DNA from: Niveibacterium umoris
Lineage (GTDB): Bacteria; Pseudomonadota; Gammaproteobacteria; Burkholderiales; Rhodocyclaceae
Direction: 5' to 3'
Assembly: GCF_014197015.1 (NCBI RefSeq)
Contig: NZ_JACIET010000001.1
Coordinates: forward strand, 2,108,001-2,172,000
Length of the DNA: 64,000 nucleotides
The notes under the pieces were generated by a model that was not told where the DNA came from, did no database searches, and worked only from the letters and a program-made list of their open reading frames with translations. Of the stretch, positions 56,913 to 64,000 are shown piece after piece; the first letter of the stretch is position 1, and the number at the start of each line of letters is the position of its first letter. Position numbers and translations under genes: made by a program.

Positions 56913-58556
56913 ATGCTGCGCCTTACCGAAATCAAACTGCCGCTCGATCACGCCGCCGAGGAACTGCCGGCCGCGATCTGCCAGCGGCTGGGCATCAAGG
57001 CGAAAGACCTGCTTGAAGTCTCGATCTATCGCCGCGGCTACGACGCCCGCCGGCGCAGTCGCATCCTGCTCGTCTACACCGTCGACGTCTCGGTCGCCAA
57101 CGAGGCGGCGGTCGCCAAGCGCCTCGCCGGCGATCGCCATGTCGGCCCCACGCCGGACATGGCCTACACGTTCGTCGCCCAAGCACCGGGCGGCCTGCAG
57201 GAACGCCCGGTGGTGATCGGCATGGGCCCGTGCGGGCTGTTCGCCGGCCTGATCCTGGCGCAGATGGGCTTCAAGCCGATCATCCTCGAACGCGGCAAGG
57301 CGGTGCGCGAGCGCACCAAGGACACCTGGGGCCTGTGGCGGCAGAGCAAGCTGAACCCGGAATCGAACGTGCAGTTCGGCGAAGGCGGTGCCGGCACTTT
57401 TTCCGACGGCAAGCTGCACACCCAGATCAAGGACCCGAAATTCCACGGCCGCAAGGTGCTGACCGAGTTCGTCAAGGCCGGTGCGCCGGAAGAGATCCTC
57501 TACGTCAGCAAGCCGCACATCGGCACTTTCCGCCTCGTCGGCATGGTCGAGGAAATGCGCGGCAACATCGAGGCGCTGGGCGGCGAGGTGCGCTTCCAGA
57601 GCCGTGTGGCGGACTTCGACATTGCCGACGGCCAGGTCCGCGGCGTGATCCTCGCCGACGGCAGCCGCATCGAGACGCGGCATGTGGTGCTGGCGGTGGG
57701 CCACAGCGCGCGCGACACCTTCAAGGCCATCTACGACCGCGGTGTCTACGTCGAGGCGAAGCCCTTCTCGGTCGGCGTGCGGATCGAGCATCCACAATCG
57801 CTGATCGACACCGCCCGCCTCGGCCCCAACGCCGGCCACCCGATCCTTGGCGCGGCCGACTACAAGCTGGTGCATCACGCCAGCAACGGCCGTGCTGCGT
57901 ACAGCTTCTGCATGTGCCCGGGCGGCACCGTGGTCGCTGCAACGTCGGAAGAAAACCGCGTTGTCACCAACGGCATGAGCCAGTACTCGCGCAACGAACG
58001 CAACGCCAACAGCGGCATCGTCGTCAGCATTTCGCCGGAGAAGGACTACCCCGGCCATCCGCTCGCGGGCATCGACTTCCAGCGCTACTGGGAAAGCCGC
58101 GCCTTCGAGGCCGGTGGCGGCACCTACGCGGCCCCTGCGCAGCGCGTGGGCGACTTTCTCGCCGGCCGGCCATCAACCGCCTGCGGCAGTGTCGAACCCT
58201 CGTATAAGCCGGGCGTGCACTGGACCGACCTGTCGCAATGCCTGCCGGACTTCGTCGTCGAGGCACTGCGCGAGGCGCTGCCGGCCTTCGCCAAGCAGAT
58301 CAAGGGCTTCGCGATGGATGACGCGGTGATGACCGCGATCGAGACGCGCACCTCATCGCCGATCCGCATCAAACGCGGCGACGACTTCCAGAGCATCAAC
58401 ACGCGCGGCCTGTACCCGGCCGGCGAAGGCGCCGGCTATGCGGGGGGCATCCTGTCTGCCGGCGTGGACGGCATCAAGGTCGCCGAAGCCGTGGCGCTGG
58501 ACATGACCGGCGGTACTGCCAGCGGCGGTGCGCGCGGCGAATCGACCGAGTGGTAA
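56913..58556 (+). CDS. COG2509 FAD-dependent dehydrogenase
   Basis: The 547-residue flavoprotein has an N-terminal RNA-binding-like region (about 1-90: LRLTEIKLPLDHAAEELPAA) followed by an FAD-binding fold (PVVIGMGPCGLFAGLILAQM, LERGKAVRERTKDTWGLWRQ, VQFGEGGAGTFSDGKLHTQI, GHSARDTFKAIYDRGVYVEA) and a C-terminal GLYPAGEGAGYAGGILSAG. This is the widespread COG2509 family; its substrate is not established. A TACAAT at 56875-56880 is a candidate -10. Confidence 0.9.
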   Translation: MLRLTEIKLPLDHAAEELPAAICQRLGIKAKDLLEVSIYRRGYDARRRSRILLVYTVDVSVANEAAVAKRLAGDRHVGPTPDMAYTFVAQAPGGLQERPVVIGMGPCGLFAGLILAQMGFKPIILERGKAVRERTKDTWGLWRQSKLNPESNVQFGEGGAGTFSDGKLHTQIKDPKFHGRKVLTEFVKAGAPEEILYVSKPHIGTFRLVGMVEEMRGNIEALGGEVRFQSRVADFDIADGQVRGVILADGSRIETRHVVLAVGHSARDTFKAIYDRGVYVEAKPFSVGVRIEHPQSLIDTARLGPNAGHPILGAADYKLVHHASNGRAAYSFCMCPGGTVVAATSEENRVVTNGMSQYSRNERNANSGIVVSISPEKDYPGHPLAGIDFQRYWESRAFEAGGGTYAAPAQRVGDFLAGRPSTACGSVEPSYKPGVHWTDLSQCLPDFVVEALREALPAFAKQIKGFAMDDAVMTAIETRTSSPIRIKRGDDFQSINTRGLYPAGEGAGYAGGILSAGVDGIKVAEAVALDMTGGTASGGARGESTEW

Positions 58557-58605
58557 GCGCCCCAATCCGAGCCCACTGAATGCCCCCTGCCGCCCAATCC
58601 GCCCC

Positions 58606-59385
58606 ATGACACCAGCCCGCATCCTGCTTGCCGTCGTAATCGCCATCCTGCTGACTTGGGGTGTTTCGGTTTCGCGCGATCTGCACCGCGTCGCGCTGCC
58701 TTTCGGCACGGCAGACCTCAGTTCGATCAAGCCGAAACTGGACAAGCTGCCCAAGGAAGAGCGCGAGCTTGTGTATGGCTACGTGCGGCGCAGCAAGGGC
58801 GACTACCTGACGCCACAGTTCGCCGACCCGGACGAGCCCTTCACCGCGCGCACCGTCGGCGAGGCGATCAAGCTGCAGCGCAACTTCCTCAAGCTGATGG
58901 CCGAACGCGACGCCAAACAGCAGGCGCGACAAGCCGAACGCGACGCCGCGATGGCCCCGCTGCGCGAGGCGCTGGCGGTTGATCTGGTCAAACGCGAACT
59001 GGTCCCCGCCGGGCTTGTTTACAAGACGCAGATCACCGACGAGATGCGCGCCAAACGGCCGGTCGACGAACACGAGGTCCTGGTCACCACCTATCGCGTG
59101 CAAAACACTTCTGACACCAAGATCGCAGAACTTCGTGCAACGGTCGATGTGAAGCGCCTGCACAAGCGCGAATCCGACTTTCTGCCACTGGATCACTGCT
59201 ACATCACCCGCGCTGAACCGCTCGAGCCGGGCCAGGAAGTCGAAGTGCGCTGCAGTGAAACACGCCGCGCCGCCTCGGACGCAGACCGCGACTACATCGC
59301 AATGCCTGGCAGCGAGCTGTTGCTGGTGTGGGAGCCCAAATACATCCGCTTTGCGAACGGGCGCGAGCTGGAGTTCCGCGACTGA
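58606..59385 (+). CDS. Exported or membrane-anchored protein of unknown function
   Basis: The start at 58606 fits an N-terminal membrane helix (ILLAVVIAILLTWGVSVS). The 259-residue protein then has a charged helical part (KPKLDKLPKEERELVYGYVR, LMAERDAKQQARQAERDAAM) and a strand-rich C-terminal domain with two cysteines (LDHCYIT and VRCSETR) likely to pair in the periplasm. No family is recognised. It follows the flavoprotein by 50 bases and may be co-transcribed. Confidence 0.75.
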   Translation: MTPARILLAVVIAILLTWGVSVSRDLHRVALPFGTADLSSIKPKLDKLPKEERELVYGYVRRSKGDYLTPQFADPDEPFTARTVGEAIKLQRNFLKLMAERDAKQQARQAERDAAMAPLREALAVDLVKRELVPAGLVYKTQITDEMRAKRPVDEHEVLVTTYRVQNTSDTKIAELRATVDVKRLHKRESDFLPLDHCYITRAEPLEPGQEVEVRCSETRRAASDADRDYIAMPGSELLLVWEPKYIRFANGRELEFRD

Positions 59386-59512
59386 GCTGACCCCGGGCGT
59401 ACGCACTGCCAAAACCTGGAAGCGCGTCTCGGGCCGGATTCAGATCGAGGTCGGCCGGCGACATGCGGCGGCGCAAACAGCGCCACCAACGAAAACGAAC
59501 ACATCAAAAGAA

Positions 59513-59544
59513 AACCGCCTTCGACACAGGTGCCGAAGGCGGTT
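59513..59544 (-). terminator. Intrinsic terminator of pgk
   Basis: A perfect 11-base stem AACCGCCTTCG / CGAAGGCGGTT with a 10-base loop lies about 77 bases beyond the pgk stop. Read on the minus strand, the stem is followed by TTTTCTTTT, a classic intrinsic terminator. In the plus direction the tail (CTTGTTTG) is weaker, but it could help end the transcript of the upstream plus-strand gene. Confidence 0.85.
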
Positions 59545-59620
59545 CTTGTTTGCTTGGCGCAAACGCGGCATCCGAAGATCGGCGGCCCCTGCGGGCCACC
59601 CGCGCTCGCCCTTGCGGTGA

Positions 59621-60853
59621 TTACTTGTCGCTCAGTGCATCCACGCCCGGCAGTGCCTTGCCTTCGAGGAATTCGAGCGATGCGCCGCCGCCGGTGGAGA
59701 CGTGCGAAACCTTGTCTTCCAGACCGGCCTTCTCGACTGCGGCAACCGAGTCGCCGCCGCCGACGATGGTGATCGCGCCACCCGCGGTGGCTTCGACCAG
59801 TGCGTGCGCCACGGCGTAGGTGCCCTTGGCCGACTCGTCGATTTCGAACACGCCCATCGGGCCGTTCCACAGCACGGTCTTCGCGCCACGGATGATTTCG
59901 GCGTAACGCGCGGCGGTCTTGCTGCCGATGTCCACGCCTTCCTGGTCGGCCGGGATCGCGGTCGAATCAACTTCAACCAGGCCATCCAGCGTGCGGGCGT
60001 CGAAGTCCAGCTTCTTGGTGATCATCGTGTCGATCGGCAGTTCCAGCTTGTCGCCGGCCTTCGCGATCAGCGCCTTCGCGAGTTCAACCTTGTCGTTCTC
60101 GCACAGCGACCTGCCCACTTCCAGGCCTTGCGCCTTGAAGAAGGTGAAGGCCATGCCGCCACCGATCAGCAGCTTGTCGACCTTCGGCAGCAGCGCTTCG
60201 ATCACGTCGATCTTGCCCGAGATCTTCGAGCCACCAATGATCGCGACCAGCGGGCGCACCGGCTTGTTGACGGCCTCGCCGAGGAAATCCAGTTCCTTCT
60301 TCAGCAGGTAGCCCGACGCGCGCGGCAGGTTCACGCCGACCATCGACGAATGCGCGCGGTGCGCGGTGCCGAAAGCGTCGTTGATGAACACATCGCCCAA
60401 GCGGCTCAGCGCGGCACGGAACGCAGCCACGGCTTCCGGCGTCGCCTTCACGCTGTTGCCAGCGGCATCCTTCGCCTTGCCTTCTTCTTCCAGGTAGAAA
60501 CGAACGTTCTCGACCAGGGTCACGTCGCCCGGCTTCATCGCGTTCACAACGGCTTCAACCTCCGGGCCGACGCAGTCATTGACGAACTTCACCGGCTTGC
60601 CCAGCAGCTCTTGCAGGCGGCCAGCCACCGGCTCGATCGAGTACTTCGCGACCTTGGCGCCGTTCGGGCGGCCCAGGTGCGACATCAGCACCACCGAAGC
60701 GCCCTTTTCCAGCGCATAGCGGATCGTCGGCAGCGCAGCGCGGATGCGCTTGTCGCTCTCAACCACGCCGTTCTTGATCGGCACATTGAAGTCCACACGG
60801 ATCAGGGCGCGCTTGCCGGCGAGGTCGAGGTCTTCGATGAAAAGTTTGGTCAT
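59621..60853 (-). CDS. pgk: Phosphoglycerate kinase of eukaryotic-like type
   Basis: The 410-residue enzyme converts 1,3-bisphosphoglycerate and ADP to 3-phosphoglycerate and ATP in glycolysis. Conserved features are [67 protein letters not shown] and [20 protein letters not shown]. It is longer than the usual proteobacterial PGK of about 390 residues because of an [19 protein letters not shown] insertion, and its ending ([20 protein letters not shown]) is remarkably close to animal PGK. It is a single gene without gap, pyk or fba beside it. The start at 60853 fits the family N-terminus. Confidence 0.95.
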   Translation of the reverse strand: MTKLFIEDLDLAGKRALIRVDFNVPIKNGVVESDKRIRAALPTIRYALEKGASVVLMSHLGRPNGAKVAKYSIEPVAGRLQELLGKPVKFVNDCVGPEVEAVVNAMKPGDVTLVENVRFYLEEEGKAKDAAGNSVKATPEAVAAFRAALSRLGDVFINDAFGTAHRAHSSMVGVNLPRASGYLLKKELDFLGEAVNKPVRPLVAIIGGSKISGKIDVIEALLPKVDKLLIGGGMAFTFFKAQGLEVGRSLCENDKVELAKALIAKAGDKLELPIDTMITKKLDFDARTLDGLVEVDSTAIPADQEGVDIGSKTAARYAEIIRGAKTVLWNGPMGVFEIDESAKGTYAVAHALVEATAGGAITIVGGGDSVAAVEKAGLEDKVSHVSTGGGASLEFLEGKALPGVDALSDK

Positions 60854-61209
60854 GGATGTTCTCGCATGAAAGGTAGAGGGGATGTTCTTGCTTATGCTGG
60901 CGCAGCCAGGTTTCAACACATCGCGAAGCACGGCCGCAGCGGCGCTTCACGACCCGACGCCACCGGCCCGGCGCGCATGCGCACCGCCGACGGCTCGAAC
61001 CTGCCCAAGCCGGCTTCCGCTGGCGATACGGCAGGCCCGGCTGCGGACCGGGCAGCACTTTAACGCATCCGGGGGCGGGGGGATTTGGTTAGGGTCAGGA
61101 GATTGATTGGTTTGGTTCGTGTGAGGCGCGGTTTTCGAGTGCTTGCCGGAAATTTGCCGTTGCGGTTCATCGAACGTACGTCGGCCGGGGTCCCGCCCCC
61201 GGCGGGCGG

Positions 61210-61241
61210 GTGACTTCTTTTGCTTCGCCAAAAGAAGTCAC
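61210..61241. repeat. 13-base hairpin of mosaic repeat
   Basis: GTGACTTCTTTTG - CTTCGC - CAAAAGAAGTCAC is a perfect 13-base stem with a six-base loop. A similar but distinct hairpin follows 600 bases later, with the twin REP-like element between them. Confidence 0.8.
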
Positions 61242-61539
61242 CAAGAAAAGGCGACCCGAAATAGTGCAGTGTTTGCACACACTGCCCGCTCCAGCGACGC
61301 GGAGCAGTGCTCCGCGAAACCCCGCTTACGCCGTTCGCGGTCAGGTGCTGCGCACCTGACTTCCCTCGCGTGCTCGCAAAGTCGGGCGGCTGCGGAACTC
61401 GCATCGGGCTGCGCCCGCCGCTCAGACAGTCCTCGCCGTCGGCGCTGCGCGCCGATCCCCCGACCCCGCTGCGCCACTCGGCGCTCTCGACGGGACCCAA
61501 GATCAAAACCGTCGCAGTTTCACCGTGCGTTGCACATTC

Positions 61540-61632
61540 GTAGCCTGGATGGGGCGGAGCGGAATCCGGGGCCGCCTCAAATCGTTCATGCGCGCTCCCC
61601 GGATTCCGGCCTGCGGCCTGCATCCGGGCTAC
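61540..61632. repeat. Twin REP-like palindromic element (BIME-like)
   Basis: GTAGCCTGGATG and GGAATCCGGGG on the left are mirrored by CCCCGGATTCC and CATCCGGGCTAC on the right (one mismatch), giving two inverted halves of a GTAG-type REP sequence. RAYT transposases recognise such GTAG-headed palindromes, and a decayed RAYT gene lies at 40973-41797. A single half-site also occurs at 21839-21850. Confidence 0.8.
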
Positions 61633-61848
61633 GAGGACGCGCCAGCGGTTGATCGTCGACGCTTTTCTTTCCCCCTCTGAAACGCCGAGCAGCGCAGCGT
61701 TGCCGGGTTCCGACGTGCGAAGCACGGCGGGGCCGAGGACTGTTTGAGCTCCGAGTGCAGCGAGGGCGAGTTCCGCAGGCCCCCGGCGACGCGAGCAGCG
61801 CAGGGCACCCCGCCGCAGGCGGGGCGTTGAAGCGGGGCGACTTTCTTT

Positions 61849-61882
61849 GGGTACTTTCTTTGTTCGCACAAAGAAAGTACCC
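61849..61882. repeat. 15-base hairpin of mosaic repeat
   Basis: GGGTACTTTCTTTGT - TCGC - ACAAAGAAAGTACCC is a perfect 15-base stem with a four-base loop. Its general design (T-rich left arm, TTCGC loop) parallels the hairpin at 61210-61241, so the two probably bound one composite element. Confidence 0.8.
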
Positions 61883-62010
61883 CGGCCGCCGGGCCGGGAC
61901 CCGGCTTGATCGGGAATGCCTTCGCAACGCGACACGGCGAATCGCAAGCCGAACGATGAAAACCTCAAGCCTCGCCCACGACAGCGGCTCGGCGCCCTCC
62001 CCACGAGGCG

Positions 62011-62523
62011 CTAGAGAAGATCCCGCCGCATCAACACACTGAGATAGTTCGTCTTCGGCCGCCAGTCGTGCGTGCCGACCTCGACGTAACCCCAACGCCG
62101 ATACATATCGATCAGGTCGATCGCCGGCGCCGCGGTGTCGATCATCATCGTGGCGGCGCCATGCTCGCCAGCCAACGCCATAGCCGCTGCGTGCAGCGCG
62201 CGGCCGATACCCTGCCCCTTGAAGGCGGGCGCCACCGCGAATTGGCACAGCGTCCAGACCTTCGGATCGCGGTAGCGCTCGACGTCGGACGCAGGCTGCG
62301 GCGGCCGAGCGGTGATGGTGCCGACGATGCGGCCACCCTGTTCCGCCACTAAACCGTGACCGGATGCGAATCGCGCGGCGGTGTCTTCGGGCGATTGATG
62401 TGTCGCCCAGTAACGCAGTCCCCGCGCCGCCTGACTGGCATAGCCAGCGCGGATGACGTCGTGCGTCAGGGCGACGAGATCATCGGAATCACTTAGCGGG
62501 CGGACGATCAGCGAATTGCTCAT
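62011..62523 (-). CDS. GNAT family N-acetyltransferase
   Basis: The 170-residue protein has the GNAT fold with LIVRPLSDSDDLVALTHDVI, RIVGTITARPPQP, the acetyl-CoA binding segment FAVAPAFKGQGIGRALHAAA (Q/RxxGxG/A type) and a final IDMYRRWGYVEVGTHDW. The start at 62523 aligns with the fold. It lies 28 bases after the glnS stop on the same strand and may be co-transcribed. The target (small molecule or protein) is unknown. Confidence 0.9.
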   Translation of the reverse strand: MSNSLIVRPLSDSDDLVALTHDVIRAGYASQAARGLRYWATHQSPEDTAARFASGHGLVAEQGGRIVGTITARPPQPASDVERYRDPKVWTLCQFAVAPAFKGQGIGRALHAAAMALAGEHGAATMMIDTAAPAIDLIDMYRRWGYVEVGTHDWRPKTNYLSVLMRRDLL

Positions 62524-62551
62524 TGTCCGCTCCACACCAGACAACGAGGGC

Positions 62552-64000
62552 TCACTTACCCCAGCTGTCCTTCAGCCCAACCGCCAGGTTGAACACCGGT
62601 TTGCCCGCCACCGAATCCTTGCGGTCGGCAACAAAGTAGCCGTGGCGTTCGAACTGGAAGGTGTCGCCCGGTTGCGCGGCGGCGAGACCCGGCTCCAGGT
62701 AGGCGGTGATCACGCGCTTGGAGTTCGGGTTCAGCGCATCGAGGAAGTCGCGGCCGCCGGCGTCCGGCTGGGCTTCGGTGAACAGGCGGTCGTAGAGGCG
62801 CACTTCGGTTGCCACGCCTTCGCTCGCAGAGACCCAGGTGATGACGCCCTTGACCTTGATGCTGTCCGCACCCGGCGTGCCGCTCTTGGTGTCCGGCACC
62901 AGCTTGGCCAGCACGGCCGTCACATTGCCCTCGGCATCCTTCTCGCAGCCGGTGCATTCGATGATGAAGCCGTACTTCAGGCGCGCCATGTTGCCGGGGA
63001 AAAGGCGGCGGAAGCCCTTGGGTGGCACTTCTTCGAAGTCCTCGCGCTCGATCCACAGCTCGGGCGTGAGGTTGAACTTGCGTTCGCCGAATTCCGGGTG
63101 GTGCGGGTGGGCCGGGGCCGAGCAGGGTTCGACCTTGCCGGCGCCGATCACGTCGTCCCAGTTCGTGAGCTTGAGCTTGAGCGGGTCGATCGCTGCCATC
63201 GCGCGCGGCGCCTTGGCTTCGAGGTCTTCACGCAGGCAGCCTTCGAGCACCGAATAGTCGATCCAAGTGTTGTGCTTGCTGGCGCCGGTGCGCTCCGCGA
63301 GCATCTGCAGGCTCTGCGGCGTGTAGCCGCGGCGGCGCAGGCCGACGATGGTGGGCATGCGCGGGTCGTCCCAGCCATCGACGATCTTCTCGTCGACCAG
63401 CTGCTTCAACTTGCGCTTGCTGGTGATGATGTAGGTGAGGTTCAGCCGCGCGAATTCGTACTGCTTCGGCAGCGGGTCGGCCAGCAGGCCTGCGTCGCGC
63501 AGGTGTTCGAGCAGCCAGTCGTAGAACGGGCGCTGGTCTTCGAACTCCAGCGTGCAGATCGAATGGGTGATGCGTTCCAGCGCGTCCTCGATCGGGTGCG
63601 CGAAGGTGTACATCGGGTAGATGCACCAGGCGTTGCCGGTGGCGTGGTGCTCGGCAAAGCGGATGCGGTAGATCGCCGGGTCGCGCAGGTTGATGTTGGG
63701 CGAGGCCATGTCGATCTTGGCGCGCAGGATCATGCTGCCTTCGGCGTGCTTGCCCGCGCGCATCTCGCGGAACAGTCGCAAGTTCTCTTCGACCGAGCGA
63801 TCACGCCAGGGCGAATTCTTGCCCGGCTCGGTCAGCGTGCCACGGTTGGCGCGCATCTCGTCCGGCGTCTGCTGGTCAATGTAGGCATGGCCGCGCTCGA
63901 TCAGTGCTTCCGCCGCGCGGTACATGAACTCGAAGTAGCTGCTGGCGTAGAACAGGTGGTTGGTGCCGTTCTGCTCCCAGCCGAAACCAAGCCACTTCAC
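62552..64000 (-). CDS. glnS: Glutamine-tRNA ligase, C-terminal part (start outside window)
   Basis: About 482 residues are present. The gene runs off the right edge, where the first codon in the window is an internal GTG, so the N-terminal HIGH region is missing. Seen here are LRAKIDMASPNINLRDPAIY, FAEHHATGNAWCIYPMYTFA, the KMSKS-equivalent ITSKRKLKQL, WDDPRMPTIVGLRRRGYTPQ, and the C-terminal beta-barrel anticodon-binding domain ending FNLAVGLKDSWGK. It charges tRNA-Gln with glutamine, so this organism does not rely only on the GatCAB transamidation route for Gln-tRNA. Confidence 0.97.
   Translation of the reverse strand: MKWLGFGWEQNGTNHLFYASSYFEFMYRAAEALIERGHAYIDQQTPDEMRANRGTLTEPGKNSPWRDRSVEENLRLFREMRAGKHAEGSMILRAKIDMASPNINLRDPAIYRIRFAEHHATGNAWCIYPMYTFAHPIEDALERITHSICTLEFEDQRPFYDWLLEHLRDAGLLADPLPKQYEFARLNLTYIITSKRKLKQLVDEKIVDGWDDPRMPTIVGLRRRGYTPQSLQMLAERTGASKHNTWIDYSVLEGCLREDLEAKAPRAMAAIDPLKLKLTNWDDVIGAGKVEPCSAPAHPHHPEFGERKFNLTPELWIEREDFEEVPPKGFRRLFPGNMARLKYGFIIECTGCEKDAEGNVTAVLAKLVPDTKSGTPGADSIKVKGVITWVSASEGVATEVRLYDRLFTEAQPDAGGRDFLDALNPNSKRVITAYLEPGLAAAQPGDTFQFERHGYFVADRKDSVAGKPVFNLAVGLKDSWGK

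Larger units (their letters stand above)
60854..62010. other. 1.15 kb intergenic block of mosaic repeats, no gene
   Basis: The first 200 bases upstream of pgk must hold its promoter. From about 61190 to 61990 the sequence is a patchwork of hairpins (61210-61241, 61849-61882), a twin REP-like element (61540-61632) and GC-rich spacers. Long open frames on both strands translate to low-complexity, Arg/Ala/Pro/Ser-rich sequences of the sort often misannotated as hypothetical proteins in this kind of repeat. I see no real coding gene here. Confidence 0.7.

Noticed and set aside
61060-62004. A long minus-strand open frame of more than 300 codons
   Set aside because: It translates hairpins and REP-like repeats, has low-complexity Arg/Ser/Ala-rich sequence and no ribosome-binding site. 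Comparable frames over such repeats are a known source of spurious hypothetical proteins.

Overview
The window looks like the chromosome of a free-living, high-GC betaproteobacterium, most likely Rhodocyclales. The evidence is the uniformly GC-rich coding sequence, a glgC-glgA pair, a PEP-CTERM protein, PPK2, HrpA, a FadH-type dienoyl-CoA reductase, several c-di-GMP enzymes and tightly packed operons joined by ATGA or TGATG overlaps. The order-level assignment is inference from gene content. No rRNA, tRNA, CRISPR array, complete insertion sequence or prophage was seen.

Layout. 1-5.7 kb: start of an MFS exporter with its MerR/TipAS regulator, a membrane diguanylate cyclase, and a copper ATPase (copA) behind a CueR-like operator. 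5.8-10.1 kb: a small surface-sugar type cassette, with a DegT aminotransferase and a glycosyltransferase on the plus strand facing a BKACE enzyme overlapped by a NeuD-type acyltransferase. 10.2-16.6 kb: a DUF4442 protein, a SulP transporter, PPK2, and an operon of DUF3302 protein, HlyD-type adaptor and outer-membrane factor. 16.8-21.7 kb: SPFH, exported and CapA proteins in one operon, then fadH with a second DUF4442 protein. 22.2-33.5 kb: glycogen synthesis (glgC-glgA), a DUF4124 protein, a divergent SDR/LysR pair, a Nif11-like small protein, an esterase, a VOC protein and hrpA.

33.5-42 kb is the accessory, damaged part. It holds an orphan QueC-like ATP pyrophosphatase between hrpA and a degraded partial copy of hrpA, an unrecognised protein, a four-helix membrane protein and a broken relative of it, a GFA protein, a truncated copy of a SulP gene, an open frame that fuses a PEP-CTERM protein to a second exported protein, and a decayed RAYT transposase directly upstream of the intact SulP-STAS-cNMP gene. 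Two separate partial gene duplications in 9 kb, together with the RAYT relic, mark this as a recombination-prone insertion region.

42-64 kb returns to ordinary sequence: xpt, a beta-helix lipoprotein, a phytochelatin-synthase-like protease, a large pentapeptide-like membrane protein, a solute-binding protein in an operon with a hybrid kinase/receiver/GGDEF protein, VOC, SRPBCC and TPR proteins, a COG2509 flavoprotein, a PGK whose sequence resembles the eukaryotic type, an intergenic block of mosaic repeats (two long hairpins and a twin REP-like element), a GNAT protein and the 3' part of glnS.
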